Numbered from the stretch's first letter, positions 14,353 to 22,559 are shown. The stretch is DNA of 28,338 bases from Thermoproteota archaeon (GCA_013153105.1 JAADFC010000058.1:1-28338), one strand, 5' to 3'. Made by a program: numbers and translations. Notes: a model not told the origin generated them from the sequence alone.

Positions 14353-15377
14353 GCAAGCTCACCAAGCCCCTCCCCTGTCGCCGCGGAGACGGGGACGACG
14401 GCGGCGAGTGCGGGATAAGAGGCTGAGGCCATAGCCCCCAGGAGGCCGAGGAGCCTATCCCTCTCGTCTGCCGCGACCAGGTCTATCTTGTTGGCTGCGA
14501 TAACCATTGGCTTGTCCACGACGCCTATCCTGCGGAGCGTTGCCAGCCCCTCCTCAAGCTTCTCGGCTATTACATGGTCAGGCTCCGATAGGTCCACCAC
14601 GTGGAGCACCACGTCGGCCTGCGCGACCTCCTCGAGGGTGGCGTGGAACGCCTCTATAATCTCCGGGGGGACCCTCGCGATGAAGCCTACTGTATCCACC
14701 AGCGCGGCCTTGACGCCGCCCAGGCTTGCAGCCCTAACCTTTGGGGAGACCGTGGTAAAGTACTCGGGGCCTATGGGCTTCGAGAGCCCAGTAAGCCTGT
14801 TGAAGATGCTCGTCTTCCCGGCGCTCGCGTAGCCCACTATAGCCACGTGAGGTAGCCCGGCGCTCCTCCTCTTACTCCTCTCCCGAGCCCTCCTCTCAGC
14901 GAGCCGCTGCAGCTCCCTGCGTATCCTCGCCATCCTCGAGACCATGTACCGGTAGTACTTGTCGACAGCGTAGCCGCCGGGGCCCAGGAAGCCGGGCAGC
15001 TCGCCCATCTTCGCCAGGCGTATCGCCTCCCTCACCAGGGGGAGCTGGTGCCGTAGCCTGGCCAGCTCTATCTGGTACTGAGCCTCCCTGCTGCCGGCGT
15101 GCAGCGCGAATATCTCAAGTATCAGGAGCGTCCTGTCTATAGCGTCCACCCCAGCGCGCTTAACGATCCTGAAGTACTCGCGCGGCCGCAGCTCATCGTA
15201 GACTATTATCCGCGCGTTCTCGTCGCCGCGTAGCGGCTCAGCCTTCTCCGCAACCTCCTCCAGCTTAGCCCGGCTCAGGAGCCTCGACCCGGATACCCTG
15301 CGGTACCAGACCTCGCCTACGACACTGTAGCCGGCGCTCTCCACGAGAGCCCTAGCCTCCCGCACCTCCCAGCCCAT
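14298..15377 (-). CDS. hflX: GTPase HflX
   Basis: The 359-aa protein has the HflX N-terminal domain (LLILEIFALHAGSREAQYQIELARLRHQLPLV, about 84-115) and a coiled helix pair. A G domain follows: G1 GYASAGKT (182-189), G2/switch region EYFTTVSPKVR, G3 DTVGF (228-232) and G4 NKIDL near residue 302. HflX binds the large ribosomal subunit and is implicated in ribosome rescue or splitting under stress. The ATG at 15377 seems to leave out the first beta strand. Codons upstream encode RRALLLLPRGLM, which fits the family N terminus, but no ATG, GTG or TTG exists there. CTG 15425, preceded by GGGGGTG at 7 bases, is a candidate true start. It is the first gene of a four-gene operon. Confidence 0.9.
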   Translation of the reverse strand: MGWEVREARALVESAGYSVVGEVWYRRVSGSRLLSRAKLEEVAEKAEPLRGDENARIIVYDELRPREYFRIVKRAGVDAIDRTLLILEIFALHAGSREAQYQIELARLRHQLPLVREAIRLAKMGELPGFLGPGGYAVDKYYRYMVSRMARIRRELQRLAERRARERSKRRSAGLPHVAIVGYASAGKTSIFNRLTGLSKPIGPEYFTTVSPKVRAASLGGVKAALVDTVGFIARVPPEIIEAFHATLEEVAQADVVLHVVDLSEPDHVIAEKLEEGLATLRRIGVVDKPMVIAANKIDLVAADERDRLLGLLGAMASASYPALAAVVPVSAATGEGLGELACRLAILLRGTAGSTCYA

Positions 15378-15587
15378 GAGGCCGCGTGGTAGCAGCAGCA
15401 GGGCCCTACGAGCAGTCCCCGCCAGGCCGCCGCACCCCCTACGTGGAGCCCTACCCGTGAAGCACGGTCCTAGCAGCGTCTCCGGGTGGGGCCTGGAGGG
15501 GCGAGGAGAGGGCTAATCTGGAAGCCGCACATCAGACCCGGCGGCCGCCCCCATAGCGGGGCTGGAGCTGTAGGGGAGCGGGGAGGG

Positions 15588-16763
15588 TTGCCCCGAAAGC
15601 TGAGGATAGGCTTCGTCTCAAGGTATCCGCCGGTCCATTGTGGGATAGGGGAGTACACGAGGATGCTTGCGGAGGCGCTGGCATCCGTGGCAGGGGACAT
15701 GCTCAGTATAAAAGTGTTCTCCACGACGGAGGCTGGAAGGGACCCCTACACGCTCAACGGGGTAGAAGTTGTCCCCAGCTACGAGAGAGGCGCGGCGAGC
15801 TACAGCCGGCTCCTAGACGTTCTAGCCGAGCACGGCGGGGTGGATGTGCTCCACCTGCAGCACGAGTTCGGCATATACGGCGACACCCCGGCCATCATCG
15901 AGGCGCTGCTGGAGGCCAGGGCTGAGAGGCTGACACGCGCGGCAGTGGCGACGCTCCACACGGTCTACCACCCCAGGGGCGTCGAGAAGGGCCTTGAGAC
16001 TAGGCTAAGCCTGTACGAGAGGTCGTTCCTCCTCGACTCGATAGTAGTCCACTCGGTGCTGCAGGAGTTCGAGCTCGCAAGCCAGGGTGCGCCGCTCGAG
16101 CGGCTACACCGTATACCCCATGGCACCTCGATAAACAGCTACGTTGAGACCCCCCGGCAGAAGCTCATAGAGCTCCTGGGGCTGCCCGGGGAGCTGCAGC
16201 GTGCCCGGGTCCTCGCCGTCCCGGGGTTCCTCCGCAGGGACAAGGGGCTCGCCACGCTTCTGGAAGCGTTCTCGAAGGTGGACGACCCGGCTGCGAGGCT
16301 CGTGGTGGCCGGCGAGCCGCAGGGCAGGGGCAGCGAGGAGGTCGCGAGGCTCCTCGAAGAGTACGAGGCCAGGGAGCCCCGGCTGGTCGTTCTACGCCGC
16401 TACCTCTCGAGCCGCGAGGTCCTCTACCTCTCCGCGCTCGCCGACCTGATAGTCCTACCCTACGAGGACCGCCCCGGGAAGTACAGCGTCAGCGGCATAC
16501 TGCACCTATCCATGGGCAGCCTGAAACCCATAGTGGGCACGAGGGTGCCCAGGCTAGTAGAGCTGTATCAGCTGGCGCCACGGATGGTGGTCAGGCCCAG
16601 GAGCCCCGGCGAGCTCGCGGCGAAGATAAGGTGGGTGCTCCAAAACTACGATGAGACGATACCCTACATGGGCCAGGTCTACAGCTACGCGGTGAGGACC
16701 ATGTGGCCGCGGATGGCGCGTAGACACCTAAGCCTCTACCAGAGCCTCCTCGCGGCCTCCTAG
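15588..16763 (+). CDS. GT4-type (GT-B fold) glycosyltransferase
   Basis: The 391-aa product begins LRIGFVSRYPPVHCGIGEYTRMLAEAL, the classical N-terminal acceptor-binding segment of family 4 glycosyltransferases. It continues with VDVLHLQHEFGIYGD, IPHGTS, the second Rossmann-like domain (VLAVPGFLRRDKGLATLLEAFSKV, LVVAGEPQG) and ADLIVLPYEDRPGKYSVSGIL. This last segment stands where the nucleotide-sugar-binding Glu of the EX7E motif is expected. Donor and acceptor are unknown; archaeal protein or lipid glycosylation, or mannosylglycerate-type solutes, are possibilities. TTG 15588 follows TAGGGGAG by about 9 bases. The frame is open to 15486, but those residues are Pro/Gly-rich and unlike the family. 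Its stop shares CTAG with the convergent mbf1 stop. Confidence 0.83.
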   Translation: MPRKLRIGFVSRYPPVHCGIGEYTRMLAEALASVAGDMLSIKVFSTTEAGRDPYTLNGVEVVPSYERGAASYSRLLDVLAEHGGVDVLHLQHEFGIYGDTPAIIEALLEARAERLTRAAVATLHTVYHPRGVEKGLETRLSLYERSFLLDSIVVHSVLQEFELASQGAPLERLHRIPHGTSINSYVETPRQKLIELLGLPGELQRARVLAVPGFLRRDKGLATLLEAFSKVDDPAARLVVAGEPQGRGSEEVARLLEEYEAREPRLVVLRRYLSSREVLYLSALADLIVLPYEDRPGKYSVSGILHLSMGSLKPIVGTRVPRLVELYQLAPRMVVRPRSPGELAAKIRWVLQNYDETIPYMGQVYSYAVRTMWPRMARRHLSLYQSLLAAS

Positions 16764-17380
16764 TCCTCCCTCAGCTCAGCCACGTCTCCCAGCGTGAGGT
16801 AGAACTCGCCGCCCGCCTCCTCTTCCTCGGCCTCCTCCAGCTCAGCCACGGGCTCGAGAAGCTTGACGCCCAGAACCCTCTCGAGCCTCCTGGCAAGGTC
16901 TATCGGCGGCACGAGCGTCCCCGCCTCTATCCTCTTGATAACGTTCTCTCCAACCTTAACCTTGACGGCCAGCTCCTTCTGGGTGAGCCCCAGCCTCTCC
17001 CGCGCACGCCTCACCCGGATAGCATAGTCCTCTACGACCTCGAACTTCTCCAGGCCGCCCAGCCCCCCGCTCGCCCTCCTCCTCGCGGGGGCCGCCCTCC
17101 GCCTAGCCTGCTGGGGACGCCGCGGCTCCCTCCTCTCGACCGCCAAGCCGGGCCCGGCCTGCTGCGGGGCAGGCGCGTGCCGCGGCGAGGACCCTCCAGC
17201 GATGCGGACGCGGAGAGGCTCGTCGCTCGCAGTGCGCCTCGCCCGCTCCATGTACCTGCGGTAGCAGCGCTCACAGACTATCATCTCAGTACCTTCGACG
17301 TATATTCTGTAGGCCCTCCCGGTTATGGGGGCGCCGCACATCTCGCAGTAGACTACCTCGCGTCTCCGCGAGAAGCTCAA
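16760..17380 (-). CDS. Multiprotein bridging factor 1 homologue (aMBF1)
   Basis: The 206-aa protein has the archaeal MBF1 architecture. An N-terminal zinc ribbon (CEMCG near residue 12 and CERC near 36) is joined by a basic Pro/Ala/Arg-rich linker to a Cro/CI-type helix-turn-helix. The latter reads DYAIRVRRARERLGLTQKELAVKVKVGENVIKRIEAGTLVPPIDLARRLERVLGVKL (about 117-173). A Glu-rich tail ends it. Archaeal MBF1 associates with the ribosome and translation, unlike the eukaryotic transcription coactivator. The linker is unusually long and Arg-rich. The start is TTG with GGGTGAG upstream. The gene is divergent from PAN and tail-to-tail with the glycosyltransferase. Confidence 0.93.
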   Translation of the reverse strand: MSFSRRREVVYCEMCGAPITGRAYRIYVEGTEMIVCERCYRRYMERARRTASDEPLRVRIAGGSSPRHAPAPQQAGPGLAVERREPRRPQQARRRAAPARRRASGGLGGLEKFEVVEDYAIRVRRARERLGLTQKELAVKVKVGENVIKRIEAGTLVPPIDLARRLERVLGVKLLEPVAELEEAEEEEAGGEFYLTLGDVAELRED

Positions 17381-17475
17381 CCCTGCTCACCCTTGCGGGC
17401 AACCCCTGGGGCGGACCCGGGGCTCCCCGGAGTCCCGCTGCGGGGGGTGGCACGCGCTAGTTATGAGCCGTAAAC

Positions 17476-17485
17476 CATTATTTAG
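17476..17485 (+). promoter_or_regulatory. TATA element before PAN
   Basis: CATTATTTAGG lies about 52 bases before the PAN ATG. GGTGA (17518-17522) follows as a ribosome binding site. The element could also serve the divergent aMBF1 gene, although it is 96 bases from that start. Confidence 0.5.
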
Positions 17486-17531
17486 GCTTCAACGGGTCCT
17501 CCGGTAAGGGAGAGTGTGGTGAAGCGACAGT

Positions 17532-18743
17532 ATGCCTAGGGACTCCTACGCTGACGGGGATGCGCTGAGGGACTACATATTCCATCTTGAGCGTCGTATC
17601 CGGGAACTGGAGGCTGAGAGGGCTGAGCTCCGCCGGGAGCTGCGGAGGTACCGTATGGAGGTCGACAAGCTGCTGAGCCCACCCCTGATAGAAGCCGTGG
17701 TGCTCGCGGTGCTGCCGGATGGCAGGGCTGTTGTGAAGAGTACCACGGGGCCGAACCTCGTAGTCAACATATCGTCTAGCGTCGACCCCAAGAAGCTTAC
17801 GCCGGGCACCTACGTGGCCCTCAACCAGCGGGGCTCGACCATCGTCGAGGTTTTGCCGGAGAGGGAGGACCCCTACGTGAAGGCCATGGAGGTCATCGAG
17901 AAGCCGCGCGTAACGTTCGAGGATATAGGCGGCCTCGAGGAGCAGAAACGCGAGCTATACGAGGCGGTCATACTCCCCCTCACGAAGCCGCAGCTCTTCC
18001 GGGACCTCGGCATAGAGCCTCCCCGCGGTGTGCTGCTATACGGCCCGCCCGGCTGTGGTAAGACGCTGCTGGCCAAGGCGGTCGCAGCAATGAGCAATGC
18101 TACCTTCATACACGTGGTCGGCTCGGAGTTCGTCCACAAGTATGTAGGCGAGGGCGCCAGGATAGTTCGCGAGGTATTCAAGATGGCCAGGAGGAAGGCG
18201 CCCGCAATAATATTCATAGACGAGATAGACGCGATAGCGGCGAAGCGCATAGACATAGGGACCAGCGGGGAGCGCGAGGTGCAGAGGACCCTGATGCAGC
18301 TCCTGGCGGAGCTTGACGGCTTCGACCCGCTCGGCGATGTGAAGGTGATAGCTGCAACCAACCGCATAGACATCCTCGACCCGGCGCTGCTGCGCCCCGG
18401 GAGGTTCGACAGGCTCATCTACGTGCCGCCGCCCGACGAGAAGGGGAGGCTAGAGATATTCAAGATACACACCAGGCGCATGAAGCTTGCCGAGGACGTT
18501 GACCTGCACTATCTGGCGAGGATAACGGAGGGGGCCACTGGAGCGGATATAAAGGCCATAGTCATGGAGGCGGGCTACAACGCTCTGCGCAGAGGCTCCA
18601 ACAAGGTGTCGATGAGCGACTTCATGAAGGCTGTGGAGAAGGTGTTGAAGAAGAGGCGGAGGCCCTACGTGGAAACCTCGGAGTACTTCGAGAACAGTAT
18701 GCCTACTGGCAGTAGCGTCGAGAGTAACGTGATGCACATCTAG
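17532..18743 (+). CDS. pan: Proteasome-activating nucleotidase (PAN)
   Basis: The 403-aa AAA+ protein unfolds substrates for the 20S proteasome. Regions in order are an N-terminal coiled coil (residues 10-48), an OB domain (about 50-110), ITFEDIGGLE-type VTFEDIGGL (127-135), Walker A GPPGCGKT (171-178), the pore loop HKYVGEG (202-208), Walker B IIFIDE (226-231), the second region of homology with RPGRFDRLIYV, and the helical lid (GATGADIKAIVMEAGYNALRR). The C terminus reads SSVESNVMHI and lacks the HbYX motif by which PAN usually docks on and opens the 20S gate. About 30 residues (YVETSEYFENSMPTG onward) extend past the lid. The stop shares CTAG with the convergent gene. Confidence 0.96.
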   Translation: MPRDSYADGDALRDYIFHLERRIRELEAERAELRRELRRYRMEVDKLLSPPLIEAVVLAVLPDGRAVVKSTTGPNLVVNISSSVDPKKLTPGTYVALNQRGSTIVEVLPEREDPYVKAMEVIEKPRVTFEDIGGLEEQKRELYEAVILPLTKPQLFRDLGIEPPRGVLLYGPPGCGKTLLAKAVAAMSNATFIHVVGSEFVHKYVGEGARIVREVFKMARRKAPAIIFIDEIDAIAAKRIDIGTSGEREVQRTLMQLLAELDGFDPLGDVKVIAATNRIDILDPALLRPGRFDRLIYVPPPDEKGRLEIFKIHTRRMKLAEDVDLHYLARITEGATGADIKAIVMEAGYNALRRGSNKVSMSDFMKAVEKVLKKRRRPYVETSEYFENSMPTGSSVESNVMHI

Positions 18744-19480
18744 CCCCGGCGGCGCCCCCCGGCCTCCGGGGCCTCCTGCTGCTCCCTCATCTTCTCCCGG
18801 TAGACCCTGCGGAACCTGCGCCACACAGAGCCCATGCGCTCAACCATTCGCTGCCAGGTTTTCTCGTCGACCTCCACGTATTCCATGATTATCCTGCCAT
18901 CGCGTGTGCGGCGCCCCCTCCTCTTAAGGTAGAGCCTGCCGTTCCTGGTGGCGAACACGGTGCAGTAGGTTAGCAGGCAGACTATAGGCTTGAAGCTCCT
19001 GCCCAGTCTCTCCTCGAGCATGCACCTGCCCCTCTCCACGTCGAAGAATATGCAGCGCCCCATGGGCTCGGTGTCGAGCCTGTAGACTCTCACCTTGCCG
19101 CCGGGGGTGCGTAGAACCTCGCGGGGCTGCCTCTCAACGAGGCCGCGCAGCTCGTCTGGCAGCTGCCGAACCTCCAAGTCTATCATGAAGGCGCCGCTGT
19201 GGATGACGCAGCAGCGGTTGCACCCCTCCGGGCACTCCATGCGGTACGCGTCCCGTAGGAGAGACTCGTCGAGCTGCTCGAACACTAGCCGGTTCACGTG
19301 GGTCCCCGGCGTGGGGCGGAACACTGCGAGCAGCCTGCCCAGCCTAGGGCTGTAGTACACCCCGTCGAACCACCTCTTAAGCCTCGCAGCCTCCCTCAAC
19401 GCGTAGATGTTCCACTCCCGGTCCCCGCGCCGGGGCTCACGGAGCACCCACACCTTACCCAAGACCCTGCAAGCCCCCAC
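18740..19480 (-). CDS. YkgJ/UPF0153-like CxxxCxxCC protein
   Basis: The 246-aa protein contains MECPEGCNRCCVIHSGAF (about residues 81-98), a CxxxCxxCC cluster. Further cysteines lie in GRCIFFDVERGRCML and FKPIVCLLTYC. This is the pattern of the YkgJ family, annotated as Fe-S cluster- or zinc/iron-chelating proteins of uncertain function. The N-terminal 80 residues and the basic C-terminal tail (REKMREQQEAPEAGGRRRG) flank the domain. The start is GTG with only a weak ribosome binding site. It is the last gene of a minus-strand run of PhoH-like ATPase, metallopeptidase-like protein and this protein. The 4-base overlap with the PAN stop leaves no space for separate terminators. Confidence 0.8.
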   Translation of the reverse strand: MGACRVLGKVWVLREPRRGDREWNIYALREAARLKRWFDGVYYSPRLGRLLAVFRPTPGTHVNRLVFEQLDESLLRDAYRMECPEGCNRCCVIHSGAFMIDLEVRQLPDELRGLVERQPREVLRTPGGKVRVYRLDTEPMGRCIFFDVERGRCMLEERLGRSFKPIVCLLTYCTVFATRNGRLYLKRRGRRTRDGRIIMEYVEVDEKTWQRMVERMGSVWRRFRRVYREKMREQQEAPEAGGRRRG

Positions 19481-19517
19481 TCTGAAGCCGCCACAACGCC
19501 CGCGCCCGGACCCCCTA

Positions 19518-19964
19518 TCACTCCTCCTCGCCGCCCTCCAGGGCGCGGCGCAGCAGCGCGCAAACCCTCAGCCTAACCTCCCTCGGCAGGCTGCGCGCCA
19601 GCCGCCTAACGTTGCTGGGCCTGCTCCACTCGCCGTGGCTGCGCAGCCCCCCGCTGAAGCTCCTAGGTATATGCAGCAGCTCGTGTATAAGCGTCTCCAC
19701 GAGGACATCACAGCCGGCGCCCCGCAGGTTCTCGGCGACAAGCTCCACCACGTACATGGGCTTACACACGCCCAGCCTGACAAAGGGAGAGGGGAGCCCC
19801 CAGATGCGGGCGAACGCCCTCGTGCTGGAGCCGCGGCTGACTGTGACGAAGACGCGGTCCACGTCTATATAGCTGAGGCCGAGGGCCTCAACGAGGATAC
19901 GCGCAGCCTCCTCAGCCTCCCGGCTCCGGGTGAAAACAAGACGGCGGCCCAACGCGGCCGGCAC
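19518..19964 (-). CDS. Putative metallopeptidase (HExxH)
   Basis: The 148-aa protein contains VETLIHELLHIPRSFSGGLRSHG (near residues 89-111). This is an HExxH zinc motif with a downstream His that could be the third ligand, typical of small archaeal and phage metallopeptidase-like families. The N-terminal half has YIDVDRVFVTVSRGSSTRAFARIWGLP, resembling the substrate strand region of such folds. It is cytoplasmic with no signal peptide. The substrate is unknown. The GTG start lies 19 bases after the PhoH-like gene stop, with a GGGGGCG close before it. The enzymatic claim rests only on the motif. Confidence 0.72.
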   Translation of the reverse strand: MPAALGRRLVFTRSREAEEAARILVEALGLSYIDVDRVFVTVSRGSSTRAFARIWGLPSPFVRLGVCKPMYVVELVAENLRGAGCDVLVETLIHELLHIPRSFSGGLRSHGEWSRPSNVRRLARSLPREVRLRVCALLRRALEGGEEE

Positions 19965-19983
19965 CGCCCCCTGCTTCAGCGGG

Positions 19984-21141
19984 TCAGCGGCGCCGCCTCC
20001 TCCTACGCCGCTCCTCCTCCTCGGCCACCTCGTACGCCTTGACGCCTACGCCGAGCAGCTTCCGGAACACCGCATCCAGGAACTTCACGTGGAAGCCGCG
20101 CTGGCCCACGAAGGCGCCGAACTCGTCGCTCCTAACCTTAACCGCCAGGTAGGGCCCCTCAAAGTCCACGTCCACCACGTGCTTGTATATCCAGCTTACG
20201 GGGTGGACAGCCCTTATTATATTCGTGAAGTCGAGCGTGAGCTCCACCGCCCTGAGCCTAAGCTCGGTGTCCTCCTCTATCTTCTGTATCCGCTCGCCGC
20301 CCCTGCCCACAAGCCTGCCGAGATAGCCCTCCTTCACTATTATCAGCGCGTCCGGCACATGCTCAGCCGTTATCTCAAACTGCTTCTTAGCATCTATGAA
20401 CTCGACCACAGTTATCACATCAGCGTCGGGCGCGTATATCCTCGCAGCCTCCATGACCCGCTTCTCCACATCGTTCAGCGGGCGGTTCCTCATCCTAAGC
20501 TCTATCAGCAGCCTTATACCGCGCCTAGCGCCCGGCCTCACTATATCCTTCAGGCCGAGGTCGACAACCTTAGCCTTCTCCTCGCCCAGGAGCACCTCCC
20601 TCATTACAGTAGCTCCATCCCTCTCCACGCCGTGAGGCTTCTGGAAGACCGGGTCGCCGGCTATGATGAACTTGCTGTTACGCCCTATCCTCATGAGAAT
20701 CTCTATACTGCTCTCCGGCGGTATGTTCTGCGCGTCGTCCAGGAAGATTATCGACTCGTCGAACGTCCTCCCGCGCAGGTAGTGGGTGTCCGCGAACACC
20801 ACCTTACCCTGCTCTATCAGCTTCTCAATCTCGCTCCACTCGACGAAGCCTGCCAGTATGTCGCGGAGGTAGGCTGAGACTATCTCGTAGTACTGCTGCC
20901 CCAGTTCCTGCGCCGTAAGCTCCTTGCCCGTCACAACGTCGACCACGGGCCGCGAGATGATGAGCCTCTTGTACTTCCCCTGCATGACCGCGTCTATACC
21001 GTAGAGCACACTGAAGAGGCTCTTACCGCTGCCCGTGGGCCCGAAGAGGCCCACGATCTCGTACTCGTCGCTTGTGAGCGCCTCGAGCATCTCCTCCTGC
21101 CCGGGGCTCATAGGCTTCAGCTGCTCCAACACGCCCGCCAC
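19984..21141 (-). CDS. PhoH-like P-loop ATPase with KH-type C-terminal domain
   Basis: The 385-aa protein has a PhoH-type ATPase core: LKPMSPGQEEMLEAL, Walker A GPTGSGKS (34-41), IISRPVVDVVTGKEL, Walker B IIFLDDAQNIPP (131-142) and FIIAGDPVFQKP. The C-terminal third carries KH-like elements, IIVKEGYLGRLVGRGGERIQKIE with its GxxG loop and FGAFVGQRGFHVKFLD, and ends with a run of Glu and Arg. This layout suggests an RNA-dependent ATPase or helicase; the substrate is unknown. The frame is open to 21186, but GTG 21141 follows GGTGAGAGGA directly and matches the family start. It heads a minus-strand operon with the metallopeptidase-like and YkgJ-like genes. Confidence 0.87.
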   Translation of the reverse strand: MAGVLEQLKPMSPGQEEMLEALTSDEYEIVGLFGPTGSGKSLFSVLYGIDAVMQGKYKRLIISRPVVDVVTGKELTAQELGQQYYEIVSAYLRDILAGFVEWSEIEKLIEQGKVVFADTHYLRGRTFDESIIFLDDAQNIPPESSIEILMRIGRNSKFIIAGDPVFQKPHGVERDGATVMREVLLGEEKAKVVDLGLKDIVRPGARRGIRLLIELRMRNRPLNDVEKRVMEAARIYAPDADVITVVEFIDAKKQFEITAEHVPDALIIVKEGYLGRLVGRGGERIQKIEEDTELRLRAVELTLDFTNIIRAVHPVSWIYKHVVDVDFEGPYLAVKVRSDEFGAFVGQRGFHVKFLDAVFRKLLGVGVKAYEVAEEEERRRRRRRR

Positions 21142-21290
21142 TCCTCTCACCCCCAGACCAGCCCGAGGAGCCGCCGACGCCGGCACGGGACACCGGGGCC
21201 TGGGGGATACCCCTGTCCCTACAGCCTAGGCTTGCCGCCTCGGCCGCCCCGTCCTCCTGGCAGCCTCTGGGCCCCAGGGAGGGCTCCAGC

Positions 21291-21298
21291 CTTTATCC
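21291..21298 (+). promoter_or_regulatory. TATA element of taw3
   Basis: CTTTATCC is AT-rich in GC-rich surroundings and lies about 52 bases before the ATG at 21347, with GGGGTG between. The other part of the 205-base divergent gap (21142-21290) shows no clear TATA for the PhoH-like gene. Confidence 0.5.
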
Positions 21299-21346
21299 TA
21301 TCCGGAGATGGGCCCACCCTCTCCGCCCTCGGGGTGTAGACGGGGG

Positions 21347-21985
21347 ATGGTCCAGGCTGACGCGTGGGAGCGGCTCAAGATGGAGGCCTGGCAGCGTCTC
21401 CTCGAGGACCTTGAGATAGGCTACTTGGACACTGACATACTAGACGTGCTTGTCGAGTTCTTCCTCCGGCCGCGGAGCTTCACCAAGAGCAGCTGCTCGG
21501 GGCGGATAACCGTCATAGACAGCCTCTACCCCTGGGCAAAGGAGGATACGATGACAATATACAAGAAGCATGAGAAGGTGGACCCGCGGGAGGTGCTGGA
21601 GGTCCTCAGGAGGCCGTTCCGGTGGAGGCTCTGGCTGAGCGTGCAGGGACCAATATACCACGTCTACGTCGCCGACCTCGAGGAGGCGCGGGAGGTGCTG
21701 GAGGCAGCCAGGGAGGCCGGCTTCAAGCACAGCGGCATCCTAACCCTCGGCGACCCGCCCCTGGTTGAGCTGAGGACCGGGGTGAGGGGCGACATACTGC
21801 TCTCCCCACGCCCCGGAAGCAGGCCCCCCGAGGGCTATGTGGTCGAGGCTGTGGAGGTTGCAAACGAGGTTCTGGAGAAGGCGAAGGAGAGGAACCGCAG
21901 GCTTCTGGAGGCCCTGCGGCGGCGCCGCCCAAGGGAGCTGTGGGAGCCGGCGAGGTCCTACGCCGCCAGGCTGGGCCTGCTCTAG
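21347..21985 (+). CDS. taw3: tRNA-Phe wybutosine-pathway methyltransferase Taw3/TYW3
   Basis: The 212-aa protein has the TYW3 signature: WQRLLEDLEIGYLDTDILDVLVEFF, then the invariant SSCSGRITVID, then a WLSVQGPIYHVYVADLEEAREVLEAAREAGFKHSGILTLGD region and the VELRTGVRGDILL block. The enzyme N4-methylates the tricyclic base derived from G37 of tRNA-Phe, using AdoMet. The frame runs up to 21308, but ATG 21347, with GGGGTG and GGGGG ahead, gives the family length. Other wybutosine genes (taw1, taw2, trm5) are not in this window. Confidence 0.92.
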   Translation: MVQADAWERLKMEAWQRLLEDLEIGYLDTDILDVLVEFFLRPRSFTKSSCSGRITVIDSLYPWAKEDTMTIYKKHEKVDPREVLEVLRRPFRWRLWLSVQGPIYHVYVADLEEAREVLEAAREAGFKHSGILTLGDPPLVELRTGVRGDILLSPRPGSRPPEGYVVEAVEVANEVLEKAKERNRRLLEALRRRRPRELWEPARSYAARLGLL

Positions 21986-22010
21986 CCCCTCCTCCCCGGC
22001 GGCGCCGTCG

Positions 22011-22021
22011 GGATAACTATT
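22011..22021 (+). promoter_or_regulatory. TATA element of CBS gene 1
   Basis: GGATAACTATT lies 40-48 bases before the GTG at 22059. GGGAGG just before the start serves as ribosome binding site. Confidence 0.5.
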
Positions 22022-22058
22022 CAAGGCCTCGCAGCCTAGGGGCTTCACGGGAGGCCGG

Positions 22059-22490
22059 GTGGGCGCGTTGTCTGAGGGGCTCAGGGTAAGCGATGTGATG
22101 ACGACCGACCTGGTGGTGGCTAGGCCCGACGATACCGTGGTGGATGTCGCCAGGAAGATGGCGGAGGAGGGTGTGGGCAGCGTGCTGATAGTAGACGAGA
22201 AGGGGACCCTCATAGGCATAGTCACCGAGCGCGATATAGTTGTCAGGGTGGTCGCCAAGGGTCTGGCCCCTAAGGGCGTCCTAGTGGGCGAGATAATGAC
22301 CCGCAACCCCGTCACAATATACGATGATGCGAGCCTCTCGGACGCGGCGGAGCTTATGAAGAGCAAGGGTATAGGCCACCTGCCCGTGGTCAGCCGGGAT
22401 GGGCGGCTGGTCGGCATAGTTACTAGGAGCGATATAGTCAGGATAGCGCCTAGCCTGATAGACATCCTCTTCTACCGGCAGGCGGGGTAG
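22059..22490 (+). CDS. CBS protein 1 (two CBS domains)
   Basis: The 143-aa protein is a single Bateman module. The first CBS is about residues 9-66 (VSDVMTTDLVVARPDD to GIVTERDIVVRVV); the second is 74-132 (VGEIMTRNPVTIYDD to GIVTRSDIVRIA). There is no attached catalytic or DNA-binding domain. CBS pairs commonly bind adenine nucleotides such as AMP, ATP or AdoMet and pass the signal to a partner. The partner is unknown. The GTG start has GGGAGG upstream; TTG 22068 is an alternative. It is the first and shortest of five adjacent CBS genes. Confidence 0.93.
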   Translation: MGALSEGLRVSDVMTTDLVVARPDDTVVDVARKMAEEGVGSVLIVDEKGTLIGIVTERDIVVRVVAKGLAPKGVLVGEIMTRNPVTIYDDASLSDAAELMKSKGIGHLPVVSRDGRLVGIVTRSDIVRIAPSLIDILFYRQAG

Positions 22491-22496
22491 CGCTGG

Positions 22497-22506
22497 TTTT
22501 ATAATG
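22497..22506 (+). promoter_or_regulatory. TATA element of CBS gene 2
   Basis: TTTTATAATG is one of the clearest TATA boxes in the window. It begins 7 bases after the stop of CBS gene 1, so CBS gene 2 has its own promoter. The predicted transcript start, about 22528, is immediately before GGTGAG (22531-22536). Confidence 0.65.
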
Positions 22507-22559
22507 AACAACCTTGACCTGTTACCTCCTGGTGAGCCTCCCTGCAGCAAGCCCCCCAC

